Both the position numbers and the translations under genes were made by a program. Below the pieces are notes generated by a model. The model worked only from the letters and a program-made list of their open reading frames with translations, was not told the origin of the DNA and did no database searches. From Shewanella metallivivens (lineage in GTDB: Bacteria > Pseudomonadota > Gammaproteobacteria > Enterobacterales > Shewanellaceae), in assembly GCF_028750675.1 (NCBI RefSeq), contig NZ_JAQQPZ010000003.1, positions 124,001-188,000 of the forward strand: a DNA stretch of 64,000 nt, written 5' to 3'. The stretch's first letter is position 1. Every line of letters starts with the position of its first letter. This document shows positions 30,330-38,526 of this stretch, piece after piece.

Positions 30330-31730
30330 TTATGAGATGGCAGGTAAGCTGATGCATACCGATAATCCCTGCGGCTCAATACGGCGTAAAGTCAATTCAC
30401 CTTGATGTAAACTAATAATATGTTGGCAAATCGACAAACCTAACCCTGCCCCCTGCGAAGCATTTTCGTCGACCCGGTAAAAGCGATTTTGAGCTAAACT
30501 GATTTGCTCATCTGTCATACCACTGCCCTGATCGCTCACATAAATGTGAATAGCCGCATGGGTTTGTTCAGCACGAACGGTAATTACAGAATCTGTCGGG
30601 CTATATTTACAAGCATTCTCAATGACATTTTTTAACACTAGCTCCAAATAAAATGGATCGGCATTAACCATTAACTCATTGGGAATATCAATGTGCCATT
30701 GGTAATCGGCGATTAAATGCAACAATTGATTAATCACATTATCGATAACCGCTTGAAGCAGGCAGTCTTGACGATTTAAGGCATCTATCGCATCAACCCG
30801 TGATAACAATAACAACTGCTCTACCGTGTGGCTGATACGGTTAACCCCTTCATCAATAGCGTTAATATAAGGCAACGTAGCTTGTTGAACCGACTCTCCA
30901 TGAACCGACAACTCATCACTTAACCCATCACTATGAAGCTTGATAATGGCTAGAGGAGTTTTAAGCTCATGAGCAGCATCGGCACTAAAACGGCGTTCCC
31001 GGACAAGGGTTTCGTTAATGCGCTGTAAATAGTTATTGAGTGCTTTTTGAGTTGAGCCTAACTCTGTCGGTAAGGCGTAATTAATGGGTGTTAAATCTTG
31101 GGCTGACCGATTAGCGAGGTTTCGCTCGAGTAATTTCACAGGTTTAAACAAATAGTAAGTCACTAATAGCATGATTAGCATCATCACAGGGGTAATGAGT
31201 AAAGGGGCTCGCCATGAGTTGTTAATGATCATCGAGACGATTTCTTGGCGAACATCATCGCGTTGTGCGGTAATAATCCACACTTGCTTAGGTTGAGAGA
31301 AAAAACTGTACACATGCCATAAATTACCGTCAACAATGCGGGTGTCATAGCCCTGAGTAAAGTGGGTCAATAATTGCTCGCCTGAGCTATCAGAATACGC
31401 CAATATTTGCCCTTGCTCTGACAATAATTGAAACGATAATTTGTGTTCATATGACAAGGTGACAGCGTTGGCTTTCTCGGCCAAGGTTTCAATTTGCGAG
31501 TCAGCAACATGAAATAACACCGGCTGTTTAATAAGAGCGTTAAGTTGCGAAGCACTGAGCTGATTAACATAAAATTGCTCAAGCACTTTAGCCGTTTGTA
31601 CCATTTGGGCATCAAACAGTTCTTCGACCTCATGGGTTGCATCACGATGACTTAACATGCTCGAAAATGTCACCGTCAACACAATGCCAACAAGCATCAA
31701 TAAACTTAACAATAATCGTAATGAAAACAT
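30330..31730 (-). CDS. QseC-like sensor histidine kinase
   Basis: The 466-residue kinase has TM1 near residues 5-25 (LLLSLLMLVGIVLTVTFSS), a periplasmic 2CSK_N-type sensor domain (EVEELFDAQMVQTAKVLEQF), TM2 around 175-195, a HAMP segment, the H-box SADAAHELKTPLAIIK (His near 247), the N box LKNVIENACKYSP and G boxes DQGSGMTDEQ and GAGLGLSICQHI. This layout matches QseC/TctE. It is the last gene of a run including cytochrome b561, TlpA, DUF4266, DUF3570 and ApbE, 37 bp after its regulator gene, and therefore probably senses a cue relevant to that redox cluster. Confidence 0.92.
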   Translation of the reverse strand: MFSLRLLLSLLMLVGIVLTVTFSSMLSHRDATHEVEELFDAQMVQTAKVLEQFYVNQLSASQLNALIKQPVLFHVADSQIETLAEKANAVTLSYEHKLSFQLLSEQGQILAYSDSSGEQLLTHFTQGYDTRIVDGNLWHVYSFFSQPKQVWIITAQRDDVRQEIVSMIINNSWRAPLLITPVMMLIMLLVTYYLFKPVKLLERNLANRSAQDLTPINYALPTELGSTQKALNNYLQRINETLVRERRFSADAAHELKTPLAIIKLHSDGLSDELSVHGESVQQATLPYINAIDEGVNRISHTVEQLLLLSRVDAIDALNRQDCLLQAVIDNVINQLLHLIADYQWHIDIPNELMVNADPFYLELVLKNVIENACKYSPTDSVITVRAEQTHAAIHIYVSDQGSGMTDEQISLAQNRFYRVDENASQGAGLGLSICQHIISLHQGELTLRRIEPQGLSVCISLPAIS

Positions 31731-31767
31731 AATATCCTTATCTACACCGCAGTTTGGCGACCAATGA

Positions 31768-32427
31768 CTATAGCGTGTCAGTCAAAATATAACCGATACC
31801 CCGTACGGTTTTAATGAGTTCTGTGGCGGTTTTCTTACGTAAATGATGAATGTGCACCTCAATGGAGTTACTGCCCACCTCATCCCAGCCGTAAGTTAAC
31901 TGTTCCAATTGATTACGCGTTAATACACGCCCGGCAGATTGAGCAAACTCCAGTAGCACTTGGTATTCACGGCGCGATAATGACACCAATTCGCCACGAA
32001 AATGCACCTCGCAACGAGTAAAATCGATATTGAGTGCGCCATAACTAAATTGATTATTATCGAGCCCATGTTGGCGCCTAATAATTGCCCGTAACCTAGC
32101 AATAAGCTCTCTGACGTCAAAGGGTTTACTTAAATAGTCATCGGCCCCAATGTCTAGGCAATCGAGGCGGGTATCAAAATCGGTATTGGCCGTTAACACT
32201 ATAATGGGTAATGATACGCCAGAGCGGCGCCACAGTTTGAGCAAATCGGCGCCATTACCGTCAGGTAAACCTAAATCTAAAATGATTGCGCTAAAGTCTT
32301 CATTATCAAGTGCCACTTGGGCTTGTTTATAGGAAGGTAAATGGTCGACTTGAATGCCTTCTTTTGCCAAACTCATCACCACGCCTTGAGCCAGTAACTT
32401 ATTATCTTCAACCAGCAATACACGCAT
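31768..32427 (-). CDS. QseB/PmrA-like response regulator
   Basis: From ATG 32427 (MRVLLVEDNKLLAQGVVM; GAGG 8 nt upstream) this is a 219-residue OmpR-family regulator; the longer frame to 32487 adds 20 residues. The receiver phosphoacceptor lies in AIILDLGLPDGNG, with LSKPFDVRELIARLRA following. The winged helix has VSLSRREYQVLLEFAQSAG and SNSIEVHIHHLRKKT, ending TVRGIGYIL. It is 4 bp downstream of apbE. A perfect CTTAAG-N5-CTTAAG element, the PmrA/QseB-type box, lies upstream of the tlpA-like gene in this cluster and is its likely target, implying autoregulation of the whole run. Confidence 0.93.
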   Translation of the reverse strand: MRVLLVEDNKLLAQGVVMSLAKEGIQVDHLPSYKQAQVALDNEDFSAIILDLGLPDGNGADLLKLWRRSGVSLPIIVLTANTDFDTRLDCLDIGADDYLSKPFDVRELIARLRAIIRRQHGLDNNQFSYGALNIDFTRCEVHFRGELVSLSRREYQVLLEFAQSAGRVLTRNQLEQLTYGWDEVGSNSIEVHIHHLRKKTATELIKTVRGIGYILTDTL

Positions 32428-32431
32428 TGTT

Positions 32432-33346
32432 TTAACCTCGAAAGACTTTAAAATCGACACCTTGTTGCTGTAAAAAGGCTTCAGCATCTGGCCCTTTTAA
32501 CATCGACATGGTGGCTAACATACCGGCCATCACACAATTTTGCGCAAGCACGGTAACCGATAAAGGTGCTTGCTCAACTGGATAACCTGTTTTAGGATTA
32601 ATAATATGCCCATAGCGCCTGCCATCAACTTCAATGTAGCGGCGAGTGGTTCCACTGGTGGCTAATGCCCCTTGGCGTATGGTTAATAGCGCTGCGGCAT
32701 TATCTAAATGCAGCGGATTTTCAATCCCGACCTGCCAGCCATCGGCTTTGCTGATTGGGCAAGCAATATCGCCACCAAAGTTAACCAACACCGAATAATC
32801 CGGCCATTGCTTTGCAAGCATCTGCGCGGTTTTATCAACCGCATATTCTTTACCTATGCCCCCAAAATCAATACTCATGCCAGAGGGCAAATACACATGG
32901 TTATCGGTCAGCGTCATTCGCGATAAACCAACATGCTGTATGGCCTGCGTTATATCGCTGTGTTTTGGTAAGCGCTGCTGACCGTCAAAACGCCATAATG
33001 ACATTAACGCACAGGCACTAATGTCAAAGGCGCCATCACTCAATTGATAGCATTGTTGGGCAAATTGAAATAAATGTAAGGTCTCGGCATCAATGGGCTT
33101 TGCGACACCGTTAGCATGATTTAAATGCCAGATAACATTGCCTTCAATAAAACGACTAAATTTTTGTTCAATACGCTTCGCTTCTTGAAACGCCAATTGC
33201 AGCATTTGCTCGGCAATGTACGGATCGCTAACGGCCATCAACACTTCACAGGGGCTAGCCATCGCCCTAAACGAACCTAAAAAGCCCCACTCGCGGGGCT
33301 GTATACTAATGTTATTTGCCTGTGAGTTTGTCGAATTAGCGGCCAT
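32432..33346 (-). CDS. apbE: ApbE-like FAD:protein FMN transferase, atypical
   Basis: ApbE transfers FMN from FAD to Ser/Thr of target proteins. I chose ATG 33346 (MAANSTNSQANN, 304 residues); the frame can extend to a TTG at 33406. Conserved ApbE segments are present: GSFRAMASPCEV, VNFGGDIACPI, SIDFGGIGKEYAVDKTAQML, ATSGTTRRYIEVDG and GHIINPKTGYP. Two oddities stand out. The usual C-terminal metal-site motif AD-x-LAT reads MAGMLATMSM, with Gly replacing the Asp. No signal peptide or lipobox is present in any in-frame start (an in-frame TAG precedes the TTG), although ApbE is normally exported. It sits directly after the DUF3570 gene, whose product carries a candidate FMN site. Confidence 0.88.
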   Translation of the reverse strand: MAANSTNSQANNISIQPREWGFLGSFRAMASPCEVLMAVSDPYIAEQMLQLAFQEAKRIEQKFSRFIEGNVIWHLNHANGVAKPIDAETLHLFQFAQQCYQLSDGAFDISACALMSLWRFDGQQRLPKHSDITQAIQHVGLSRMTLTDNHVYLPSGMSIDFGGIGKEYAVDKTAQMLAKQWPDYSVLVNFGGDIACPISKADGWQVGIENPLHLDNAAALLTIRQGALATSGTTRRYIEVDGRRYGHIINPKTGYPVEQAPLSVTVLAQNCVMAGMLATMSMLKGPDAEAFLQQQGVDFKVFRG

Positions 33347-33426
33347 GAGACTCTCGTTTATAGCATTAGGCCATGATGACTCATGCAATAATGGCCTACT
33401 ATTCAAATTATGACACTAGGCCCACA

Positions 33427-34722
33427 TTAAAACGAATAACTGACTTGAGCAACAATCGCTTTCACTGACGGGAACAAATCATAGTTTTGTAATTGCCCCG
33501 GGATGTCAGTGCCGTTGTTTTCAGGGTTTTGCTGATAATACTCAAGACGATATGTCATCTCGTGCCCACCCGATAAACGCTGGCCAAATTTAAGCCCAAT
33601 GGTATATGCCGTCATATCACCTATCCGGTAATCGGCGCTGGCATATTCTGGTAACGCATCGCCGGCCATTAGGAAAGGTTGATAGAACTCAGCCGCTTGC
33701 TGTTGGTAGTAACGCAAGTGTAACTGACCATAAAAACTCGGGCTAAAGTAATAACGATAATGCGTTTCTAACGTGTGCGAAGTGATGTCCCAGTCATCTG
33801 TACTGTAGCGATATGAGAAATCCACCACACCAGAATCAAGCGCGCCTTTCGTCATTAAAAACACACTGTGTTTTAAGCGAGAATCTGGACGGTTCTCATA
33901 ACGATAACCTTGGGTTAATCCGTTAACGTCTACTTCGCTTAATATTTTATAAGGGTCGGTCATGTAACCCGAGACACTCGACAAACCATAATTAGCTTGC
34001 ATCAACCAGTTACGGTTTAGGATCTGAGTCACGCCTATCATCACATCCGTCGTTTGCTTGGTATCGTCACCCTCTAAACGGGTTTGATCAAACGCAGCTT
34101 GATACTCAGCGTCACTGTTATAGTCTGAACGAAACACCATTTCAGACAACGCCACAGGACGGCCACCAACAGGGTCAACAACGTCATGAGTAAATGCCCC
34201 CGACAACGCGAGTGTGGTGTTGTTTTTGTTAAAACTACGTTCTATCCCGCCGTTTAACCCCATTGATAAATAATCAAACTCTTTAGAGGCATATACGCCA
34301 ACATTGCCGGTCCAATCTTGATTTAAGATCTCTTGCCAATTGGCACTTAACTGTACGCGAGTATCATGAAAAGTATCGTCTAGTGGCGTTTCACCCGCCT
34401 TCACTGTGTATTCGCCTTTACCTGATGGACGCGTAAATGTTTGGCTTTGCGCTTGAGCAACCGCACCGGATGCAGAGGCACCGGTTAAGCTATCAACTAC
34501 GATCTTTAGGTCTAATAATGACGAGTCGCCAAAGGCTTTTTGTACATTGCCTATCGCTTCTGCAGCTTGTACACGGTCTTGCTCACCGTAATACATAATC
34601 GCTGCATCGACTTTCCAATCATCGTTAGCAGGCAGGGTCTCTGCCGCTTGGCTTTGGCCAATAAGGCTACAACTGGCTAGCGCCAATGCACTCGCAATAC
34701 TTTGTGTTGACGTTAGTTGCAT
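33427..34722 (-). CDS. DUF3570 outer-membrane barrel protein with candidate FMN-attachment motif
   Basis: The start is ATG 34722, with GGAGGT 5 nt upstream, lying inside the end of the DUF4266 gene; the protein has 431 residues. A signal peptide ends near SQAAE. The body alternates aromatic strands (FDYLSMGLNGGIERSF, YYFSPSFYGQLHLRYY) and ends in Tyr-Ser-Phe, as barrels inserted by BAM do. Near the mature N-terminus, residues 77-83 read DSLTGAS, resembling the D-x-x-[ST]-G-A-[ST] site that ApbE flavinylates in NqrC-type proteins. This suggests covalent FMN at Ser 83. The assignment to DUF3570 is by recognition; flavinylation is inference strengthened by the adjacent apbE. Confidence 0.85.
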   Translation of the reverse strand: MQLTSTQSIASALALASCSLIGQSQAAETLPANDDWKVDAAIMYYGEQDRVQAAEAIGNVQKAFGDSSLLDLKIVVDSLTGASASGAVAQAQSQTFTRPSGKGEYTVKAGETPLDDTFHDTRVQLSANWQEILNQDWTGNVGVYASKEFDYLSMGLNGGIERSFNKNNTTLALSGAFTHDVVDPVGGRPVALSEMVFRSDYNSDAEYQAAFDQTRLEGDDTKQTTDVMIGVTQILNRNWLMQANYGLSSVSGYMTDPYKILSEVDVNGLTQGYRYENRPDSRLKHSVFLMTKGALDSGVVDFSYRYSTDDWDITSHTLETHYRYYFSPSFYGQLHLRYYQQQAAEFYQPFLMAGDALPEYASADYRIGDMTAYTIGLKFGQRLSGGHEMTYRLEYYQQNPENNGTDIPGQLQNYDLFPSVKAIVAQVSYSF

Positions 34723-34952
34723 CCACAACCTCCACCGGCTAATGAACGGCCACCACTGGTGCCTTCCTTACTGAAATAAATGTGATCATCTAATGCTAAA
34801 TCCAGCTTCTCGCTGTTAAGCGCCATGTCTTCACGGGCAAATTGATCTTTTTCCCATGGTTGTACACCTAAACTCGAACAACCAAGCAAACTGCTGGCAA
34901 TAGCTAGTGCCAGCACGGTTTTGATTAAAGGGTTATGTGGCAGATTACTCAT
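34713..34952 (-). CDS. DUF4266 small lipoprotein with GGGCGC tail
   Basis: The real gene is 79 codons from ATG 34952 (AGGAG 7 nt upstream), inside a longer misleading frame that reaches 35183 and shadows the tlpA-like gene. The lipoprotein signal is IKTVLALAIASSLLGC (Cys at 25). The mature peptide reads QPWEKDQFAREDMALNSEKL, then LALDDHIYFSKEGTSGG and ends RSLAGGGCGCN. The paired cysteines at residues 76 and 78 near the C-terminus are a family hallmark as I remember DUF4266. They could bind a metal, form a disulfide or exchange with the TlpA-like thioredoxin encoded just upstream. It overlaps both neighbours, indicating tight translational coupling. Confidence 0.88.
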   Translation of the reverse strand: MSNLPHNPLIKTVLALAIASSLLGCSSLGVQPWEKDQFAREDMALNSEKLDLALDDHIYFSKEGTSGGRSLAGGGCGCN

Positions 34953-35460
34953 GCGATGACTCCTGTAACAACAATTGAATTTCTTGCTCATATGCAGGAA
35001 TATTTTCTTGATAAAATCCCACATGAGTTTGTACCAGTTGCCCCTGGCGATTAAACAAAAAGCTGCTTGGCATACCTTGTAAATCATAGGCTTTAGCAAC
35101 ATCACCTTCGGGGTTAAAAACAAGATTAAAATCGGCTGGTAATTTAGCCAAAAACTCATGAGCAAGTGCACTATCAACATCAAGGTTAATGGCCACCACT
35201 GCTAATCCTTGCTGTTGATATTTTGCATGCATGGCATTCATCCAAGGAAATGACTTACGGCATGGCCCACACCAAGAAGCCCAAAAGTCGACATAAACCA
35301 CTTTACCGGCATATTGCTGTAAACTGACCGATTGCCCCTGAGCGTTTAATACTGAATGTTCTAACGACGGGGCTGCATACGCCGCCGAGCTTAGACTCAG
35401 TGCCACACTCAATAGGGTAAAACTGAATTTATTTGTGAGAGAAAATAACTTTTTAGACAT
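34945..35460 (-). CDS. TlpA-like exported thioredoxin
   Basis: This 171-residue protein has a signal peptide (FTLLSVALSLSSAAYA, cleaved near residue 29) and a TlpA/AhpC-TSA-type thioredoxin domain with the active site DFWASWCGPCRKSFP at about residues 58-72 and the cis-Pro loop LQGMPSSFLFNRQG. It likely works as a periplasmic thiol reductant. Its gene overlaps the DUF4266 gene by 8 nt, so its natural substrate may be the GGGCGC tail of that lipoprotein. It is the first gene after a CTTAAG-N5-CTTAAG element. The partner assignment is inference. Confidence 0.92.
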   Translation of the reverse strand: MSKKLFSLTNKFSFTLLSVALSLSSAAYAAPSLEHSVLNAQGQSVSLQQYAGKVVYVDFWASWCGPCRKSFPWMNAMHAKYQQQGLAVVAINLDVDSALAHEFLAKLPADFNLVFNPEGDVAKAYDLQGMPSSFLFNRQGQLVQTHVGFYQENIPAYEQEIQLLLQESSHE

Positions 35461-35507
35461 TCTATTTTCACCTTATGATTTGATAAGTAACACACTAGGT
35501 TACCAGT

Positions 35508-35524
35508 CTTAAGGTTTACTTAAG
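35508..35524 (-). promoter_or_regulatory. PmrA/QseB-type box CTTAAG-N5-CTTAAG
   Basis: Two perfect CTTAAG hexamers (35508-35513 and 35519-35524) separated by GTTTA give the 11-bp period typical of OmpR-family direct repeats and match the PmrA/QseB consensus. It is 47 bp before the tlpA-like start. I found no clean -10 at the expected place, so activation versus repression is open. Confidence 0.7.
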
Positions 35525-35576
35525 CTAAAAACAGATTTTGAACATTAGTGCCAAACAGCCAGTAATGTCACCCGCA

Positions 35577-36143
35577 TTAGCCACCAATCATTTTGGATAC
35601 TATGCCTTTTTCATCAGTTGATTCGGCAATGAATATACCAGCCACGTGCAAGCTGATAAACGGAATAAAGTACCATAACGCCAGTTTATGTATTGTTTCT
35701 GCTTGATGTTCTATGGCCTCTGGACCAAATTTGATTAGTAACCCGGTGATCACCGACAAGGCAACGCCGGCATAAAACACCCAATACACCCATGCTTGGA
35801 ACTTTTGCTTTGTTGTCGATTGGCGGCTCAATGGCGAAGGATAATGCAGGCCAAATTTAGCCATATACACAAAGCGAGCAAACACCAAAACACTTACCGC
35901 ATAACCAAAGTAAATATGCCATTTAAACATCACCCCGCGGATCACTTTCGCAATACTTACCGCTTGTTTATCGGTGATCAAGACATCAATATTGGCTAAG
36001 CCTTGAGTCATCAGGGCTGCCATATGATTTTTCTCCATCCAGCCTAAACGCAACAATACGGTTAATAACATCACCAGCATGGACAAGGCCAATCCCCAGT
36101 GAAGAAAACGATGAAGTAATGGAAAATTGGATTGAGTATACAT
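35577..36143 (-). CDS. Cytochrome b561-type membrane diheme protein
   Basis: From ATG 36143 (GAGG 5 nt upstream) the protein has 188 residues and about four transmembrane helices. Histidines at helix positions typical of the Ni-hydrogenase/b561 cytochrome family are visible: FPLLHRFLHWGLALSM in TM1, KWHIYFGYAVSVLVFARF in TM2, and ETIHKLALWYFIPFISLHVAG in TM4. It probably passes electrons between the quinone pool and the periplasm. It lies 116 bp before the tlpA-like gene and in the same direction as the DUF4266/DUF3570/apbE run, so it is a candidate electron donor for that system. Confidence 0.88.
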   Translation of the reverse strand: MYTQSNFPLLHRFLHWGLALSMLVMLLTVLLRLGWMEKNHMAALMTQGLANIDVLITDKQAVSIAKVIRGVMFKWHIYFGYAVSVLVFARFVYMAKFGLHYPSPLSRQSTTKQKFQAWVYWVFYAGVALSVITGLLIKFGPEAIEHQAETIHKLALWYFIPFISLHVAGIFIAESTDEKGIVSKMIGG

Positions 36144-36284
36144 ATACACCTCGATAGATTAAGTTAACCACTGCATTATTGCCCCTTAAACTTAACAATC
36201 ACTTATGGTTTAGGGTTGTATTCGTAATATGACTGACCGAGCAGCAAGATAAATATGAAAGGGATTTATGAATAGGGCGTTCTC

Positions 36285-36689
36285 ATGGCTGAATTTTTTA
36301 AACGTACACAAACCTTAGCACTGCTGATTGCCGGTATTGGTACATCGTTAGGTGGGCTTTATACTATCGCGCCTCAATGGGCTTTAGCCCAGTTAAACCA
36401 ATTGCCCTATATTGTTAGCGACACAATATTTATTCAGCATTGGGGCTTTTTAGTATTGATGATGGGCTGTAGTTTCTTGATTGCGATATTTCGTAATGAC
36501 TGGATCATCTCAGTGTTTTGGGTAGCATTAATTGAAAAATTATTTTTTGTCAGTTTAGTTATAGGTTATTCAAGCCAACCTTTTACCCATGGCTTTTGGT
36601 TATCCATGGCAATGGACAGTGTTATCTGCCTGTATATTGCCGGCTATCTATTGAGCTGTAGACAATCGAAAACTAAGACGCTCCAATAG
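36285..36689 (+). CDS. Small inner-membrane protein, about four TM helices, unknown
   Basis: A 134-residue hydrophobic protein with four likely membrane spans (TLALLIAGIGTSLGGLYTI, FLVLMMGCSFLIAIF, IISVFWVALIEKLFFVSLVI, MAMDSVICLYIAGYLL). I do not recognise the family. It is divergent from the cytochrome b561 gene and its last 17 nt overlap the convergent DUF3565 gene. No strong Shine-Dalgarno sequence is present before ATG 36285, although several upstream bases are purine-rich. Confidence 0.7.
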   Translation: MAEFFKRTQTLALLIAGIGTSLGGLYTIAPQWALAQLNQLPYIVSDTIFIQHWGFLVLMMGCSFLIAIFRNDWIISVFWVALIEKLFFVSLVIGYSSQPFTHGFWLSMAMDSVICLYIAGYLLSCRQSKTKTLQ

Positions 36690-36888
36690 CATCTACAGGT
36701 TCTTCACGATCACATTTTTTACAGTTCAGTTGCATACCTAAATGTTGTTTGCGACCAAGATCGGTAGTGACCCATTCACGGACACTCCAGGGTGGGTCAT
36801 GGCGCACATGTTGAAAATGGCCACATACTAACTGGGCAACCCAATGCTCTTCTTCATCTTGGTGGTAAGCCATTATTGCTTGTCGCAT
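36673..36888 (-). CDS. DUF3565 family small protein
   Basis: From ATG 36888 (GGGA 7 nt upstream) the protein has 71 residues: MRQAIMAYHQDEEEHWVAQL, then VCGHFQHVRHDPPWSVREWV and a C-terminal LNCKKCDREEP. The HVRHDPPW core and the Cys/His set (CGH, CKKC) are typical of DUF3565, a small probable zinc-binding family of unknown function. The longer frame to 36915 adds nine residues. It lies between a convergent membrane-protein gene and the der terminator. Confidence 0.88.
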   Translation of the reverse strand: MRQAIMAYHQDEEEHWVAQLVCGHFQHVRHDPPWSVREWVTTDLGRKQHLGMQLNCKKCDREEPVDAIGAS

Positions 36889-36916
36889 GCATTTCCCTGT
36901 TAATATTGGGGCCACA

Positions 36917-36943
36917 AAAAAGCCTGAACATGTCAGGCTTTTT
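36917..36943 (-). terminator. der intrinsic terminator
   Basis: Arms AAAAAGCCTGA (36917-36927) and TCAGGCTTTTT (36933-36943) enclose a 5-nt loop, 13 bp past the der stop. The der-to-DUF3565 transcript is therefore probably interrupted here. Confidence 0.9.
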
Positions 36944-36956
36944 GTTATTGCTATCG

Positions 36957-38423
36957 CTATTTTTTACGATCGCGGATATGGCTCATTGCCCGCTTGCGGC
37001 GACGTTCTTGCCCTAAGGTTAACTTGTCTGTTTTACCTTCAAACGGGTTAGCGCCTTCATGGAAACGTAATTGGATTGGCGTACCAACCACTTTCAATGA
37101 ACGACGGAAATAGTTCATCATATAACGTTTGTATGAGTCAGGCAGTTTACTGACCTGATTACCGTGTACCACAACAATTGGTGGGTTATATCCACCTGCG
37201 TGGGCATATTTAAGCTTAACACGGCGACCATTAACCAATGGCGGTTGGTGATCTTCTTGCGACATTTGCATGATACGGGTCAACATCGAAGTGCTCACTC
37301 GACGAGTTGCACTGTCGTATGCTTCTTCAATTGACTCATATAAATGGCCAACACCGGTACCGTGCAATGCAGAAATAAAGTGAATACGAGCAAAGTCGAT
37401 AAAACCTAAACGACGGTCTAATTCGCTTTTAACTCGGTCTTTAACAAGTTGATCAATACCATCCCACTTGTTTACAGCAATCACAAGGGCACGACCAGCG
37501 TTTAAGGCAAAGCCGAGTAAACCAAGGTCTTGCTCTGCAATACCTTCGCGCGCATCAATCACTAACAATACCACGTTAGCATCTTCAACCGCTTTTAGGG
37601 TTTTAATCACCGAGAATTTCTCGACAACTTCATGCACTTTACTACGACGACGCACACCTGCAGTGTCAATGAGCACGTACTCACGGCCTTCGCGCGACAT
37701 TGGAATGTAAATACTGTCGCGAGTGGTGCCTGGTTCGTCATAAACCACGACACGTTCTTCACCTAAAATACGGTTAATCAGTGTTGACTTGCCCACGTTT
37801 GGCTTACCAATAATGGCCAGCTTAATTGGCAAGTTTTGTAAACGCGTTTGTTCAGCTTCTGCTTCTTCTTCGGTGTATTCACGCTCAACCTGCTCGCCTT
37901 CTTCATCAAGCTCACGGACAATGCCCATGGCTTCAGCATAAGGGGTTAACGCGTAGTCAATCATGTTGGTAACACCACGGCCTTGTGCAGCAGCCATTTG
38001 GTATACTTCACCTAAACCGAGAGACCAAAATTCACCACAGGCTGAATCGGCATCGATACCGTCAACTTTGTTAGCAACCACAAAGGTCACTTTGTCACGA
38101 CTACGTAAATGCTGTGCAATGGCTAAGTCGGCGGCTGTTAAACCGGCGCGGGCATCGGTCATAAACAACACGACATCAGCTTCTTCAATAGCAGCTAATG
38201 ACTGCTCAGCCATTTTAGTTTCGATCCCCTCTTCGGTGCCATCAATACCGCCGGTATCAACAACGATAAACTCGTAACCAGCTAAAAATGCACGGCCGTA
38301 TTTACGGTCACGTGTTAAGCCAGGAAAATCAGCTACTAACGCATCACGAGTACGTGTAAGACGATTAAATAATGTCGATTTACCGACGTTTGGTCGCCCC
38401 ACCAGGGCCACTACAGGGATCAT
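36957..38423 (-). CDS. der: Der (EngA) ribosome-assembly GTPase
   Basis: Der is an essential tandem GTPase needed for 50S ribosome maturation. The 488-residue protein has G1 motifs in both G domains ([14 protein letters not shown] at residues 7-20; [14 protein letters not shown] near 210), switch motifs DTGGIDG and [14 protein letters not shown] and NKWD specificity motifs, an acidic linker ([12 protein letters not shown]) and a C-terminal KH-like domain ([21 protein letters not shown]). It is followed by its own terminator; upstream, another terminator separates it from bamB. The gene order rodZ-ispG-hisS-yfgM-bamB-der matches E. coli. Confidence 0.98.
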   Translation of the reverse strand: MIPVVALVGRPNVGKSTLFNRLTRTRDALVADFPGLTRDRKYGRAFLAGYEFIVVDTGGIDGTEEGIETKMAEQSLAAIEEADVVLFMTDARAGLTAADLAIAQHLRSRDKVTFVVANKVDGIDADSACGEFWSLGLGEVYQMAAAQGRGVTNMIDYALTPYAEAMGIVRELDEEGEQVEREYTEEEAEAEQTRLQNLPIKLAIIGKPNVGKSTLINRILGEERVVVYDEPGTTRDSIYIPMSREGREYVLIDTAGVRRRSKVHEVVEKFSVIKTLKAVEDANVVLLVIDAREGIAEQDLGLLGFALNAGRALVIAVNKWDGIDQLVKDRVKSELDRRLGFIDFARIHFISALHGTGVGHLYESIEEAYDSATRRVSTSMLTRIMQMSQEDHQPPLVNGRRVKLKYAHAGGYNPPIVVVHGNQVSKLPDSYKRYMMNYFRRSLKVVGTPIQLRFHEGANPFEGKTDKLTLGQERRRKRAMSHIRDRKK

Positions 38424-38450
38424 GATTTTGCCTCTAAAAAACTTTTCAAT

Positions 38451-38479
38451 AAAAAGCCCCCGGAACGCTTCCAGGGGCT
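38451..38479 (-). terminator. bamB intrinsic terminator
   Basis: On the minus strand AGCCCCTGGAA pairs with TTCCGGGGGCT (one mismatch) around a GCG loop, followed by TTTTT. It lies between bamB and der, so der has its own promoter or relies on read-through. Confidence 0.85.
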
Positions 38480-38526
38480 CTAGTAGAGATATTATACCTT
38501 AATTAATCCAGAAATGGTCCTAGGAC

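Noticed and set aside
34953-35183. N-terminal part of a 156-codon minus-strand frame
   Set aside because: Only its last 79 codons are real (DUF4266). The upstream part is the tlpA-like gene read in another frame and lacks a ribosome-binding site.
36155-36200. QseB-type site upstream of the cytochrome b561 gene
   Set aside because: TTAAGT/TTAAAC-like hexamers occur, but not with the 11-bp period; the resemblance is loose in AT-rich DNA.
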